Origin: Desulfobacteraceae bacterium
Lineage (GTDB): Bacteria; Desulfobacterota; DSM-4660; Desulfatiglandales; HGW-15
DNA: 13,803 bases
Direction: 5' to 3'
Assembly: GCA_003819975.1 (NCBI GenBank)
Contig: RPPU01000047.1
Coordinates: 1-13,803 of the forward strand
The translations under genes were made by a program, and so were the position numbers. Positions 1 to 6,103 of the stretch are shown one piece after another; positions within the stretch are counted from its first letter, which is position 1; the number at the start of each line of letters is the position of its first letter. A model generated the notes under the pieces. It searched no databases. It was not told where the DNA came from and saw nothing but the letters and a program-made list of their open reading frames with translations.

Positions 1-599
1 GACCCGATCGCCACGGCCAAAGAGTGCCGCCATAAAGCTCCGCTTTCCATGCCATACCCGGCCAAGGCCCCGCCTAAAAGCTTACAGGTTGCGGCAATGG
101 AAATAATCTCGGCCAAGGTCTTATGCCCCAAAAGCACGGCCGCCTGTTCCAGGGATGAGACTTTACCGCTCCAACCATAATAGGAAGAATTAGCCAAACG
201 GAGTACTTGAATGGAAACGCCTTGGTCGGTTTCCAAAATCTCGGCAATGTCTCTGAGGCCGGAACCGGGATCCGCCATGACCTGTCTGGCCTTTATGATG
301 GTTTGGGGCATGGAAGGCAAATCTTCAATCAAACGCATAATCTTGGCCTTTAAGGCATCTCCTTCCGGCAACGCCGGCCCTTTAACCGCGGAAGGGGGCG
401 CCTGGACCGGGGCAGGCTTCTTGGTTTCCGTCATATTCGTTTGCGGTGTTTGGACCGGATCAGCCGGGTTTTTAATTCGCAAATCGACTTTAATAATGGA
501 TTTACACGCCTGACAAGGGAATGAAATCTCCTGTCCAAAAGGCAATCGCTTATCCGGGATATCGTAGGTTTTGGCGCATTGAGGGCAGGTAATTTTCAT
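1..599 (-). CDS. Zinc-ribbon/HDOD domain protein, N-terminal part (truncated by window edge)
   Basis: The reading frame starts at an ATG at 599 and stays open to the left edge, giving about 199 residues with no stop, so the C-terminus is outside the window. Residues 1-36 form an MJ0042-type zinc ribbon with two CxxC pairs (Cys5/Cys8 and Cys29/Cys32, as in TCPQC and PCQAC). A Pro/Ala/Lys-rich linker follows to about residue 80. From about residue 84 the sequence matches the start of an HDOD domain: LPSMPQTIIKA, then a block with VSIQVLRLANSSYYG and a LLGHKTL helix. HDOD proteins are a non-catalytic relative of HD phosphohydrolases and are found in signalling proteins that affect motility, the cell cycle or second-messenger responses; the specific role here is unknown. 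The Shine-Dalgarno is weak (AAGAAAAT). The domain calls are strong; what follows the HDOD domain cannot be seen. Confidence 0.85.
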   Translation of the reverse strand, partial: MKITCPQCAKTYDIPDKRLPFGQEISFPCQACKSIIKVDLRIKNPADPVQTPQTNMTETKKPAPVQAPPSAVKGPALPEGDALKAKIMRLIEDLPSMPQTIIKARQVMADPGSGLRDIAEILETDQGVSIQVLRLANSSYYGWSGKVSSLEQAAVLLGHKTLAEIISIAATCKLLGGALAGYGMESGALWRHSLAVAIG

Positions 600-1040
600 A
601 TTTTCTTATTTACATTTCAGATAGTTGGTTAAAAGTGCCGGATTAAAACCCAATATTTTAAAAATGAAAATCAAAACGGGAGCCTCTTAAAAAAAACTCT
701 CAGCTTGATTTAGATAGTCATAGCAAAACAACTATCTGTTTTTATAGATAAATTTGCAAATTCCATGCCAAATAAACGATTGGGTTCAAGAAAAAAATTT
801 GAGGTGGACTAATCGGAACAAACTGCATTCCGATAAAAATACCCGGGAAGCTGTTACCGGATATTCTGGAGGAACCGGGCAGTATGTTGCCGATACTATC
901 GATAAACTTGGCTGTGACGATCAGAACCAGTTCAATCAAAAGCAGGGTCAGCCTTGTAATAAGCTCCCCCCAACCCAAAAATAACAATGAAAGCCGGGAA
1001 TAAAAAAAAGCCGGCGGAGATCATGCAAAAAACATGTAAA
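600..1040. other. AT-rich intergenic region with short inverted repeats
   Basis: This is the spacer between the flavodoxin-fold gene and the HDOD gene. It contains a possible stem-loop (agatagt at 712-718 pairing with actatct at 731-737, loop of 12). The right arm lies within caactatctg at 729-738, whose reverse complement also occurs at 618-627 next to the HDOD start. An A-run at 688-696 reads as a T-run on the minus strand. I see no consensus promoter with correct spacing for the HDOD gene. The only ORF of any size is the doubtful one at 742-987. Confidence 0.5.
742..987 (-). CDS. Possible small hydrophobic protein (doubtful ORF)
   Basis: An 81-residue open frame from a TTG codon at 987 to a TAA at 742. 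I do not recognise it. The N-terminal half holds a strongly hydrophobic stretch (about residues 8-27, with LTLLLIELVLIVTA) that could be a membrane helix, and the C-terminus (FFLNPIVYLAWNLQIYL) is also hydrophobic. Against it: no clear Shine-Dalgarno precedes the TTG, there is no ATG near the start, and the region is AT-rich, which favours chance hydrophobic ORFs. It could be a remnant of a membrane-protein gene. The overlapping plus-strand frame at 754-984 is hydrophilic and looks like the shadow of this one. Confidence 0.22.
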   Translation of the reverse strand: MLFLGWGELITRLTLLLIELVLIVTAKFIDSIGNILPGSSRISGNSFPGIFIGMQFVPISPPQIFFLNPIVYLAWNLQIYL

Positions 1041-1781
1041 TCATTTTTGTTCTTTTTGAGAGTGACCGGCCTCAGCCAGCATTTGTCCTACAATCCGGTT
1101 GGAAGTTTTTATGAATTTTTCAAGGGGCAGGATTGCCCGGCTCACGGCTTGAACGGCTTCCGTTGATATGCTTCCCTCGGCGACCAATTGATAGCCGGCC
1201 TGTTCCGCCGCTTGGCCGATATCTTCAACCGGCATCTTTAACCCGATCATGCCCTTGTAACTTTCGCCGCACGGCCGTACCAGGCTGCCGGCGAATTCAC
1301 GGCCCACATTCTTGGCAAAAGCTTGCATATGCCGGATCATCGGATCGAAATTGTCCATTTCCCAAAACCCGCAATTGGCGACCAAGACGACTTTACCGGT
1401 TTTGGTTCCTTCCCGCAAGACATGCCGGCAATGGCCGTCGCGCAACTCCACAAAAGGTTGGATAAGAGGCACCAAACGATCCAATAGGTTTTTCAACGGA
1501 CCGCTGACCCCGTCAAAATAAACCGGGCCGGCCAATACCCAAATGTCCGCCGTGCGCCATTGCGGATACAACTTGGCCATGTCATCCTTGTGAATGCACT
1601 CGCCCGGTTTTTGAAACCAGCAATGCAGATCGCCCGCGCAAGGTCTGATCTTCAGTTTCCGAGTGTAATAAAGATCAACCTCCGCGCCCGCATTTCTCAT
1701 GCCCTGTAAAAAAGGATTCAGGATCAGGCTCGTATTGCTCTTTGCAGCCTTGGGACTGGCATTGACCGCCAACACTTTCAC
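1041..1781 (-). CDS. Flavodoxin-fold NAD(P)H-dependent oxidoreductase family protein
   Basis: A 246-residue protein of the flavodoxin/NADPH-dependent FMN reductase superfamily, expected to bind FMN and act as a cytoplasmic oxidoreductase; the substrate is unknown. The N-terminus has the fold's first strand and phosphate-binding loop (VLAVNASPK at residues 3-11, then SNTS at 15-18), and residues 80-97 (IWVLAGPVYFDGVSGPLK) form the second flavin-contacting loop. Relatives often carry a Cys-rich segment of the form CxxCxxCW followed by another Cys. Here only Cys48, Cys54 and Cys62 remain, and the usual second Cys is Asp51. The start is a GTG at 1781 that overlaps the stop of the upstream HAD gene by 4 bases (GTGA), with AAGGA about 8 bases upstream, so the two genes are probably translationally coupled. 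The fold is confident; the exact activity is not. Confidence 0.85.
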   Translation of the reverse strand: MKVLAVNASPKAAKSNTSLILNPFLQGMRNAGAEVDLYYTRKLKIRPCAGDLHCWFQKPGECIHKDDMAKLYPQWRTADIWVLAGPVYFDGVSGPLKNLLDRLVPLIQPFVELRDGHCRHVLREGTKTGKVVLVANCGFWEMDNFDPMIRHMQAFAKNVGREFAGSLVRPCGESYKGMIGLKMPVEDIGQAAEQAGYQLVAEGSISTEAVQAVSRAILPLEKFIKTSNRIVGQMLAEAGHSQKEQK

Positions 1782-2461
1782 AACCGATTCCTTTCTGCTT
1801 TCATGTGGCCCGTGTCCTGCCCCAGCCGGTCGGTCAATGCGCCCAAATGCGGCAATACGGCTATGGGTCGGTGGACACGGAATTCATCGGCCGGGGTGGT
1901 CCCGGTCAGAACCGCCATAAAATCAATACCGGCCCGGGCGGCGCTCTGGGCGTCGGTCGGGCTGTCGCCGATAAACAAAGTGGTTGCATGAGCCGCATTC
2001 AAGGCGGCGATGGCTTTTTGAAGGCCTTCCGGATGCGGTTTAAACTGCTTCACATCTTCCGCGCCAATGATGATGTCGAAACAGGCGGTTAACTTTTCAC
2101 GATCCAGGATGGATACGATTCTATGCCGGTATTTAGTCGATACAATGCCCAAACGAAAGCCTTGGCGCTTCAGTGTTGGCAGCAGAGCCGGCACAGGGCT
2201 CATCATTTGAGTCCCCGCCACCATCACTTCGTCCGCTTTAACCAGAAACCAACGGGCAAACGCCTCTTTTTGTTCCGCATCTCCGGAACCGGTCAGTTGT
2301 TCGAAAATATCCGGCAGTGACAATCCGATGGTACGACAAGCAGCTTCAAAAGGAACTTCGGGTATGCTCATTTGGTGCAGGGCAAAATTGATGCATTCCG
2401 CGCAAGGCCGCGCCGAATCGGCCAGGGTATAATCGAAATCAAAGAGGAGGGTGTGGTACAT
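1778..2461 (-). CDS. HAD-superfamily phosphatase (phosphoglycolate phosphatase/PpaX-like)
   Basis: A 227-residue HAD hydrolase with all four catalytic motifs. Motif I is DFDYT (Asp8 nucleophile, Asp10 acid/base). Motif II is the Ser/Thr in GIVSTK near residue 108. Motif III is Lys141 in QFKPHP. Motif IV is GDSPTD (Asp166 and Asp170, Mg2+ binding). Residues of about 16-90 form a helical C1 cap, as in the Gph/PpaX group, so small phosphorylated metabolites such as 2-phosphoglycolate, or pyrophosphate, are likely substrates; motifs alone do not decide. The start is ATG 2461 with a weak upstream GGA. The stop overlaps the GTG of the next gene by 4 bases, which makes a two-gene unit with the flavodoxin-fold protein. 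Nothing in the sequence links the two chemically. Confidence 0.88.
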   Translation of the reverse strand: MYHTLLFDFDYTLADSARPCAECINFALHQMSIPEVPFEAACRTIGLSLPDIFEQLTGSGDAEQKEAFARWFLVKADEVMVAGTQMMSPVPALLPTLKRQGFRLGIVSTKYRHRIVSILDREKLTACFDIIIGAEDVKQFKPHPEGLQKAIAALNAAHATTLFIGDSPTDAQSAARAGIDFMAVLTGTTPADEFRVHRPIAVLPHLGALTDRLGQDTGHMKAERNRL

Positions 2462-2575
2462 TTATTCCAACATCTTATTAATAATGGGATAGCACTTGAT
2501 TTGATTAAAAATGATTATCAGAAAAGAGGGGAAAAGGCAAAGATTGAAAGAACTTATTAATTTATTCTCGGAATG

Positions 2576-2815
2576 TTATAAATGTCTTTTTACGAATTCT
2601 CTGCCTGATCCGGTTTTTAGATATTTTTCAAAGGCTCTTGCTTTTTCAGGGTCAGAAAACGCAAAATAATTTTGCAATTTCCACGGTCGGTATTTATTCG
2701 TGTAGTAGGATTTACCCTGGTTATGTTCCTTTAGTCTCGTTCTCAAATTTTCGGTGAAACCGATATAGCGTTCGGAAGGATGCGAGATGGATTCAATTTG
2801 ATACACAAAGAACAA
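2576..2815 (-). CDS. Small GIY-YIG nuclease-domain protein behind ssrA
   Basis: A stand-alone GIY-YIG domain of 79 residues. Visible motifs are FVYQ (residues 3-6, the GIY strand), RYIGFT (16-21, the YIG strand), Arg27 and His31 in LRTRLKEHN, and Glu63 in FEKYLKTGSGRE, the expected metal-binding Glu. The frame is open further upstream to 3046, but that extension runs into the tmRNA 3' half and is therefore unlikely to be translated. I chose TTG 2815 because a perfect AAGGAGG (2827-2833) lies 11 bases upstream and because the domain's first strand begins at residue 2, as in short family members. Proteins of this family are common, poorly characterised and often sit beside structural RNA genes; a mobile or selfish origin is an inference. 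The function is unknown: a nuclease fold is expected, but activity is not shown. Confidence 0.8.
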   Translation of the reverse strand: MFFVYQIESISHPSERYIGFTENLRTRLKEHNQGKSYYTNKYRPWKLQNYFAFSDPEKARAFEKYLKTGSGREFVKRHL

Positions 2816-2826
2816 TTTAAAGTCGT

Positions 2827-2833
2827 CCTCCTT
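2827..2833 (-). promoter_or_regulatory. Shine-Dalgarno fixing the GIY-YIG start
   Basis: AAGGAGG on the minus strand, 11 bases before the TTG at 2815. It is among the strongest ribosome-binding sites in the window and is the main reason for placing the start here rather than inside the tmRNA gene. Confidence 0.65.
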
Positions 2834-2851
2834 CACTATCGTTCCGGCGGA

Positions 2852-2942
2852 CAGCCTTCGCTCTCCATCTAAATCAACGGCCTTTCTATTTCGACAGAAC
2901 CTTCTCAAGCTGGCCTGCCAGCCGTAGGCTTTGCGAAGGCTG
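2852..2942. repeat. 10-bp inverted repeat between the tmRNA 3' end and the GIY-YIG gene
   Basis: The left arm cagccttcgc (2852-2861) and right arm gcgaaggctg (2933-2942) are perfect inverses 71 bases apart. The right arm overlaps the encoded CCA end of ssrA by two bases (2941-2942). A second, nested pair lies close by: ccagcc at 2918-2923 with ggctgg at 2938-2943. The arrangement could be a boundary or attachment site of an inserted element, or an RNA structure in the precursor that affects 3' processing of tmRNA. Arms this short could also be chance. Confidence 0.5.
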
Positions 2943-3300
2943 GTGGAGGCGGGGGGAGTCGAACCCCCGTCCGGAAATATTCCGCCCAAGTTTCTACATA
3001 CATATCCCGATAAAAAGTTTTTGTCCTCTGAGTTCCTATCGGGCAAAGTCTTCAGAGAACGATCCTGTTATAAATTTCGCCTTCCAGATGAACAGGTACA
3101 AGAGGTCGGCTATCCTGCGAAGTCGGCGCCCTATTCGATTCTGCAGGTCAAATCGATAGAACGTTAGCCGTCAATTAAGCGGCTAAAGAGTACGCGTAAT
3201 CGTCTGCGTTTGTGTTTATGCCCACCTTTTTTACGAGACCCGGTGGAACCTCGGTATGCAACTTAAGCTTCCTAATCCCCGTCGAACCCGTTTCGCCCCC
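2941..3300 (-). ncRNA. ssrA: tmRNA (transfer-messenger RNA)
   Basis: A one-piece tmRNA of 360 nt. The 5' end at 3300 reads GGGGGCGAAACGGGTTCGAC, the conserved tRNA-like start. The 3' end carries a T-arm (GGGGG TTCGACT CCCCC) and CGCCTCC followed by ACCA, with CCA encoded in the gene. The first seven bases GGGGGCG pair with CGCCTCC through one G-U, closing the acceptor stem. The internal reading frame ends at TAA (3175-3177). It acts with SmpB, encoded immediately upstream, to rescue stalled ribosomes and tag the nascent chain for proteolysis. Boundaries are inferred from the acceptor pairing. Confidence 0.96.
3175..3207 (-). other. tmRNA proteolysis-tag reading frame (ADDYAYSLAA)
   Basis: Reading back in frame from the TAA gives GCA GAC GAT TAC GCG TAC TCT TTA GCC GCT, that is A-D-D-Y-A-Y-S-L-A-A. 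The length of ten and the LAA end match the E. coli tag ANDENYALAA. I take GCA (3205-3207) as the resume codon because most tags begin with Ala. A start one codon earlier (AAC) cannot be excluded from sequence alone. Confidence 0.75.
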
Positions 3301-3320
3301 TTTTCAAAGATCTAAGATTT

Positions 3321-3349
3321 ATACTAATCACTTTTTCAAGCTTCGTCAA
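3321..3349 (-). promoter_or_regulatory. Probable sigma70-type promoter of ssrA
   Basis: A -35 box TTGACG (3344-3349) overlaps the smpB stop codon, and a -10 box TAGTAT (3321-3326) follows after 17 bases. Transcription would start roughly 15 bases before the mature 5' end, consistent with RNase P trimming. This would let ssrA be expressed separately from the upstream pts/smpB genes. Confidence 0.5.
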
Positions 3350-3798
3350 TCACGTTTCTTCCTTTGTTGATCCAAGTCCCTTTTCAAATCCCTTTCCTTG
3401 ATGGCCTGGCGTTTATCCACCTTTTTTTTCCCTTTGGCCAACCCCAGTTCGATCTTGGCCCAGCCCTTTAAAAAATAGATACTTAAAGGCACCAGAGAAT
3501 AACCCCGCTCCTCGGTCTTGCCGATCAGGCGTTTGATTTCCATTTTTTTAAGCAGCAGCTTCCTGGGCCGGGTAGGGTCCAATTTCATATGCCGGCTGAA
3601 CGGGTAGGGCGTGATATGCAAATTGATCAGCATGGCCTCACCCTTTTTCATGCGCGCGTAACTGTCGACCAAATTGGCTTGCCCGTCCCGGAGTGATTTG
3701 ACTTCCGGACCCAAAAGCACCAAACCGGCTTCAAACACCTCTTCGATAAAAAAATCATGAGCCGCTTTTTTATTGCGGCAAACTATCTTCTTTTCCAT
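3346..3798 (-). CDS. smpB: SsrA-binding protein SmpB
   Basis: A 150-residue protein of normal SmpB length. It binds the tRNA-like domain of tmRNA and escorts it to stalled ribosomes. Diagnostic segments are NKKAAHDFFIEEVFEAGLVL near the N-terminus, GPEVKSLRDGQANLVDSYAR (about residues 30-50), the INLHITPY strand, and the RKLLLKK stretch. The basic C-terminal tail (KGKKKVDKRQAIKERDLKRD) is the part that enters the empty mRNA channel. ATG 3798 is 15 bases behind the ptsI stop, with only a weak Shine-Dalgarno. The ssrA gene begins 45 bases downstream, so both trans-translation partners sit together. Confidence 0.97.
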   Translation of the reverse strand: MEKKIVCRNKKAAHDFFIEEVFEAGLVLLGPEVKSLRDGQANLVDSYARMKKGEAMLINLHITPYPFSRHMKLDPTRPRKLLLKKMEIKRLIGKTEERGYSLVPLSIYFLKGWAKIELGLAKGKKKVDKRQAIKERDLKRDLDQQRKKRD

Positions 3799-3813
3799 TA
3801 GTCGACCATCATT

Positions 3814-5592
3814 TTAATGAATATAGCTTCTTCTGCCGATATCCGGCATAATTGAGGAAATGCGTTTTAAAACAAACTCCTGCACTTTATCGGCCGTGTC
3901 CAGTTTAAGAATCCGTTTCAGATCGGCCTGGGCTTCTTTATAAGATAAGGACCGGATCAATTCCTTGATAATCGGCAGCCCGCCGAAATTCATGCTTAAT
4001 TCTTTAAAACCCATTCCCAGCAGGATATAGGTACAGAGCGGATCAGCGGCCATCTCGCCGCAAATCGCGACCCGGATACCGGCTTTTTGCCCGGCCTGCA
4101 CGACCTGCCGGATCATGCGTAAAATAGCCGGATGAAAGGGCTGATACATATAAGCCACATGCTCATTAGCCCGGTCAATAGCCAGAGCATACTGAATCAA
4201 ATCATTGGTGCCGATACTGAAAAAATCAACTTGTTTGGCTAAAATATCGGCGATGGCCACGGCCGAAGGCACCTCGATCATGACCCCCACTTTGATGTCC
4301 TGCTGGTATTTTATTTTCCTGTCATCCAACTCCGCCATGACCTCATTTAAAATCGCTTTAGCCTGAAAAACTTCTTGGAGATCGGCGATCATGGGAAACA
4401 TCAACTCGATCTTGCCGTAAATACTGGCTCGTAAAATAGCCCGCAATTGAGTCTTAAAAATCTTTGGTTCCCTCAAGCAAAAACGAATGGCCCGCAGACC
4501 CAGGGCCGGATTCAGGCCTTTATTGGCCGCCAACTGGGGCATGAATTTCTCGCCTCCGATATCCAGGGTTCGAAAAGTCACCTGGGCCGGAGCCATATTT
4601 TTGGCTACTTGCCGGTAATCCTCAAAAAGCTCTTCCTCACTTGGGATCTCTTTGCTGGTCATGTAGAGATATTCGGTCCGATATAAACCGACCCCTTCAG
4701 CCCCATGTTCCCTGGCTTCCCGGACTTCATCCAAAAACTCGATATTGGCCTTGGTAATGATCCGGTGGCTGTCTTTGGTGGTGGCCGGCAAATGACTGAT
4801 TTTAGCGATCCGCGATTGATAACGCTCTTGTTGCAGTTGTTTTTCCTGGTATTGAATAATGAGTTCATCATCCGGATCGATCAGGACCTCGCCGTTGTTC
4901 CCGTCCACGATTAAAAGGATACCGTCCTGGATCTGCTGCGTGGCGGTTTCCAAGCCGACTACGGCCGGAATTTTCAGCGACCGGGCCAAAATAGAAGTAT
5001 GCGAGGTCTGGCCGCCCACGTCCGTGATAAAGCCCAGGATCTTGCCGACATCGATGGCCGTGGTGTCGGCCGGGGACAATTCATGGGCCACAATGATCAC
5101 CCGTTCCCGGATTTCGGTTAAGTCTTCGACTTCTTTGCCGGTCAAATTACGCAGTACCCGCTCCGCCACATAATCCACATCCGTAATCCGTTCATGGATA
5201 TAATCGTCTTTGACCTGTTCAAAAAGCTGGTGAATATTGTGAATGGACTTTTGTAAAGCCCATTCGGCATTGATCTTCTCCTGCACAATGGTGTTCACGG
5301 TCGCTTCGCCGAACATACTGTCGTCGATGATCATGAGTTGGGCATCCAGGATAAAAGCGTGTTGCTTGATCTGGTCCGGCATACCGTTTTTAAGGGAACG
5401 GATCTGCTCTTTGGTGGCTTGCAAGGCCGAATCGAAACGTTGGACCTCCTGTCGGGCCTGTTTCTCGTCCAGCAGGTATTTGTAAAAAATTTTGATCCGG
5501 GAGCGATCGACCAGACGCGCCTTGCCGATGATAATACCCGGCGAGACCGCAATGCCTTTCAATTGATGGGCTGTCATGGGTTCCATGTTCAT
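3814..5592 (-). CDS. ptsI: Phosphoenolpyruvate-protein phosphotransferase (PTS enzyme I)
   Basis: A 592-residue cytoplasmic enzyme that takes phosphate from phosphoenolpyruvate and passes it to HPr. It has the N-terminal HPr-binding/swivel region, the phosphorylated His198 in GGQTSHTSILAR, and a C-terminal PEP-binding barrel. Barrel residues include Arg305 (GLYRTEY), Arg341 (FRTLDIGGEK), Glu440 (MIEVPSA), Asp464 (GTNDLIQY) and the proton donor Cys511 (AICGEMA). There is no N-terminal GAF domain, so this is general enzyme I rather than the nitrogen-type PtsP. ATG 5592 overlaps the ptsH stop by 4 bases (ATGA); further Met codons at residues 3 and 6 are alternative starts. No sugar-specific enzyme II is in view. 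It may serve a regulatory PTS, but that is inference. Confidence 0.97.
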   Translation of the reverse strand: MNMEPMTAHQLKGIAVSPGIIIGKARLVDRSRIKIFYKYLLDEKQARQEVQRFDSALQATKEQIRSLKNGMPDQIKQHAFILDAQLMIIDDSMFGEATVNTIVQEKINAEWALQKSIHNIHQLFEQVKDDYIHERITDVDYVAERVLRNLTGKEVEDLTEIRERVIIVAHELSPADTTAIDVGKILGFITDVGGQTSHTSILARSLKIPAVVGLETATQQIQDGILLIVDGNNGEVLIDPDDELIIQYQEKQLQQERYQSRIAKISHLPATTKDSHRIITKANIEFLDEVREAREHGAEGVGLYRTEYLYMTSKEIPSEEELFEDYRQVAKNMAPAQVTFRTLDIGGEKFMPQLAANKGLNPALGLRAIRFCLREPKIFKTQLRAILRASIYGKIELMFPMIADLQEVFQAKAILNEVMAELDDRKIKYQQDIKVGVMIEVPSAVAIADILAKQVDFFSIGTNDLIQYALAIDRANEHVAYMYQPFHPAILRMIRQVVQAGQKAGIRVAICGEMAADPLCTYILLGMGFKELSMNFGGLPIIKELIRSLSYKEAQADLKRILKLDTADKVQEFVLKRISSIMPDIGRRSYIH

Positions 5593-5861
5593 CTGCCTTC
5601 GTCAAACTTGCGTTCAAAAAGTTCCGTCAACGCCTGTAAAAGCGATTCGGCATCTGCGCCGTCCGCCCGGGCTTCCACTTCCGTGCCTTGGGGACAGGAT
5701 AGGGAAAGCAGGGACAAAATACTGGACCCGTCCACTTCCTTTTCCCCTTTCTTCAAGTATAATTTTGCCTGGTGCGCCTTGGCCAAACCCACGATCTTGG
5801 CGGCCGAACGGGCATGCAGACCTAATTCATTAATAATTTGTAAGCTTTTTTTCAACTCCAT
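5589..5861 (-). CDS. ptsH: Phosphocarrier protein HPr
   Basis: A 90-residue HPr that carries phosphate from enzyme I to PTS enzymes II. The active-site His16 sits in LGLHARSAAKIV; the Pro usual after HAR is Ser19. Residues 44-52 (DGSSILSLL) align with the Ser46 regulatory region of Firmicute HPr, with Ser47 at the phosphorylatable position, so control by an HPr kinase/phosphorylase is possible; no hprK gene is in the window. It is the first gene of the ptsH-ptsI pair and overlaps ptsI by 4 bases. The Shine-Dalgarno is poor. A TTGACA lies about 60 bases upstream on the minus strand, but without a correctly spaced -10 box. Confidence 0.95.
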   Translation of the reverse strand: MELKKSLQIINELGLHARSAAKIVGLAKAHQAKLYLKKGEKEVDGSSILSLLSLSCPQGTEVEARADGADAESLLQALTELFERKFDEGR

Positions 5862-5987
5862 AAGTCAAAACAAGCCTGCATCCGGGTTTAGTCGCTTAGT
5901 TTCCGTATATCGACCATTTGTTGTCAATAAGAAAAAAATAAAAAATCGAGCGACTTACTAGAGTACGGACTTATTCCGGCGCTTTCG

Positions 5988-6050
5988 CTGGAACTCCTGT
6001 TCCGGTACACTGGAACTCCTGTTCCGGTACACTGGAACTCCTGTTCCGGT
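5988..6050. repeat. 22-bp tandem repeat, three units
   Basis: Units at 5988-6009 and 6010-6031 are identical; the third (6032-6050) matches for its first 19 bases, ctggaactcctgttccggt. Each unit contains a small palindrome, ggaac-tcct-gttcc. A single copy of the same core is at 7038-7055, so the array looks like local amplification of one part of the dispersed repeat. Confidence 0.92.
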
Positions 6051-6062
6051 TGGCCGGAATTC

Positions 6063-6103
6063 ATGTTTTTTTGGCCCTATGTTTTTCAGGGCCGAAAAAA
6101 CAT
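6063..6103. repeat. Strong hairpin abutting the rsmI stop codon
   Basis: The arms atgtttttttggccct (6063-6078) and agggccgaaaaaacat (6088-6103) pair over 16 positions with one G-U; the loop is 9 bases. The run of T is on the 5' arm and the run of A on the 3' arm, whichever strand is read. This is the opposite of an intrinsic terminator, whose T-run follows the stem. It may affect mRNA stability or read-through, or be a recognition structure of the repeat. Confidence 0.75.

Larger units (their letters stand above)
5909..6103. repeat. Composite palindromic intergenic repeat, copy 1
   Basis: Fills most of the 242-bp rsmI-ptsH spacer. Parts on the plus strand: a segment with atcgac and ttgtcaataagaaaaaa (5909-5938); the REP-like stem ttccggcg/cgctggaa (5974-5981 and 5986-5993, one G-T pair); three 22-bp tandem units (5988-6050); the linker ccggaattcat (6054-6064); and a hairpin with 16-bp arms (6063-6078 and 6088-6103). 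The same parts recur at 7022-7251. The right edge touches the rsmI stop codon at 6104-6106. Confidence 0.8.

Noticed and set aside
618..738. 10-bp inverted repeat cagatagttg/caactatctg as an operator or attachment site
   Set aside because: The arms are 101 bases apart in AT-rich DNA with no other supporting signal, so chance is likely; it is recorded only as part of the intergenic description.
1017..1038. A further copy of the ATGTTTTTT hairpin after the flavodoxin-fold gene
   Set aside because: ACATGTTTTTTGCATG resembles one arm, but there is no second arm and no REP-like part.
988..1040. Terminator after the flavodoxin-fold gene
   Set aside because: A T8 run follows GCCGGC on the minus strand, but no stable stem directly precedes it; the only pairing (GCCGG with CCGGC) puts the T-run in the loop.
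1133..2320. Several plus-strand ORFs over the flavodoxin and HAD genes
   Set aside because: These are shadows of clear minus-strand genes with catalytic motifs.
2816..3046. N-terminal extension of the GIY-YIG gene to 3046
   Set aside because: It would make the 3' half of ssrA coding. The strong Shine-Dalgarno before TTG 2815 and the domain boundary favour the short form.
2931..3167. Plus-strand ORF of 78 codons containing VEAGGVEPPS
   Set aside because: It is antisense to the tmRNA gene. The VEAGGVEPPS string is the well-known false translation of the reverse complement of a tRNA-like T-arm.
5988..6050. Short tandem repeats as a CRISPR array
   Set aside because: Units are directly contiguous with no unique spacers, and no cas genes are present.
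6063..6103. Hairpin after rsmI as a rho-independent terminator
   Set aside because: The T-run lies on the 5' arm and A residues follow the stem on both strands, so the required 3' T-run is absent.
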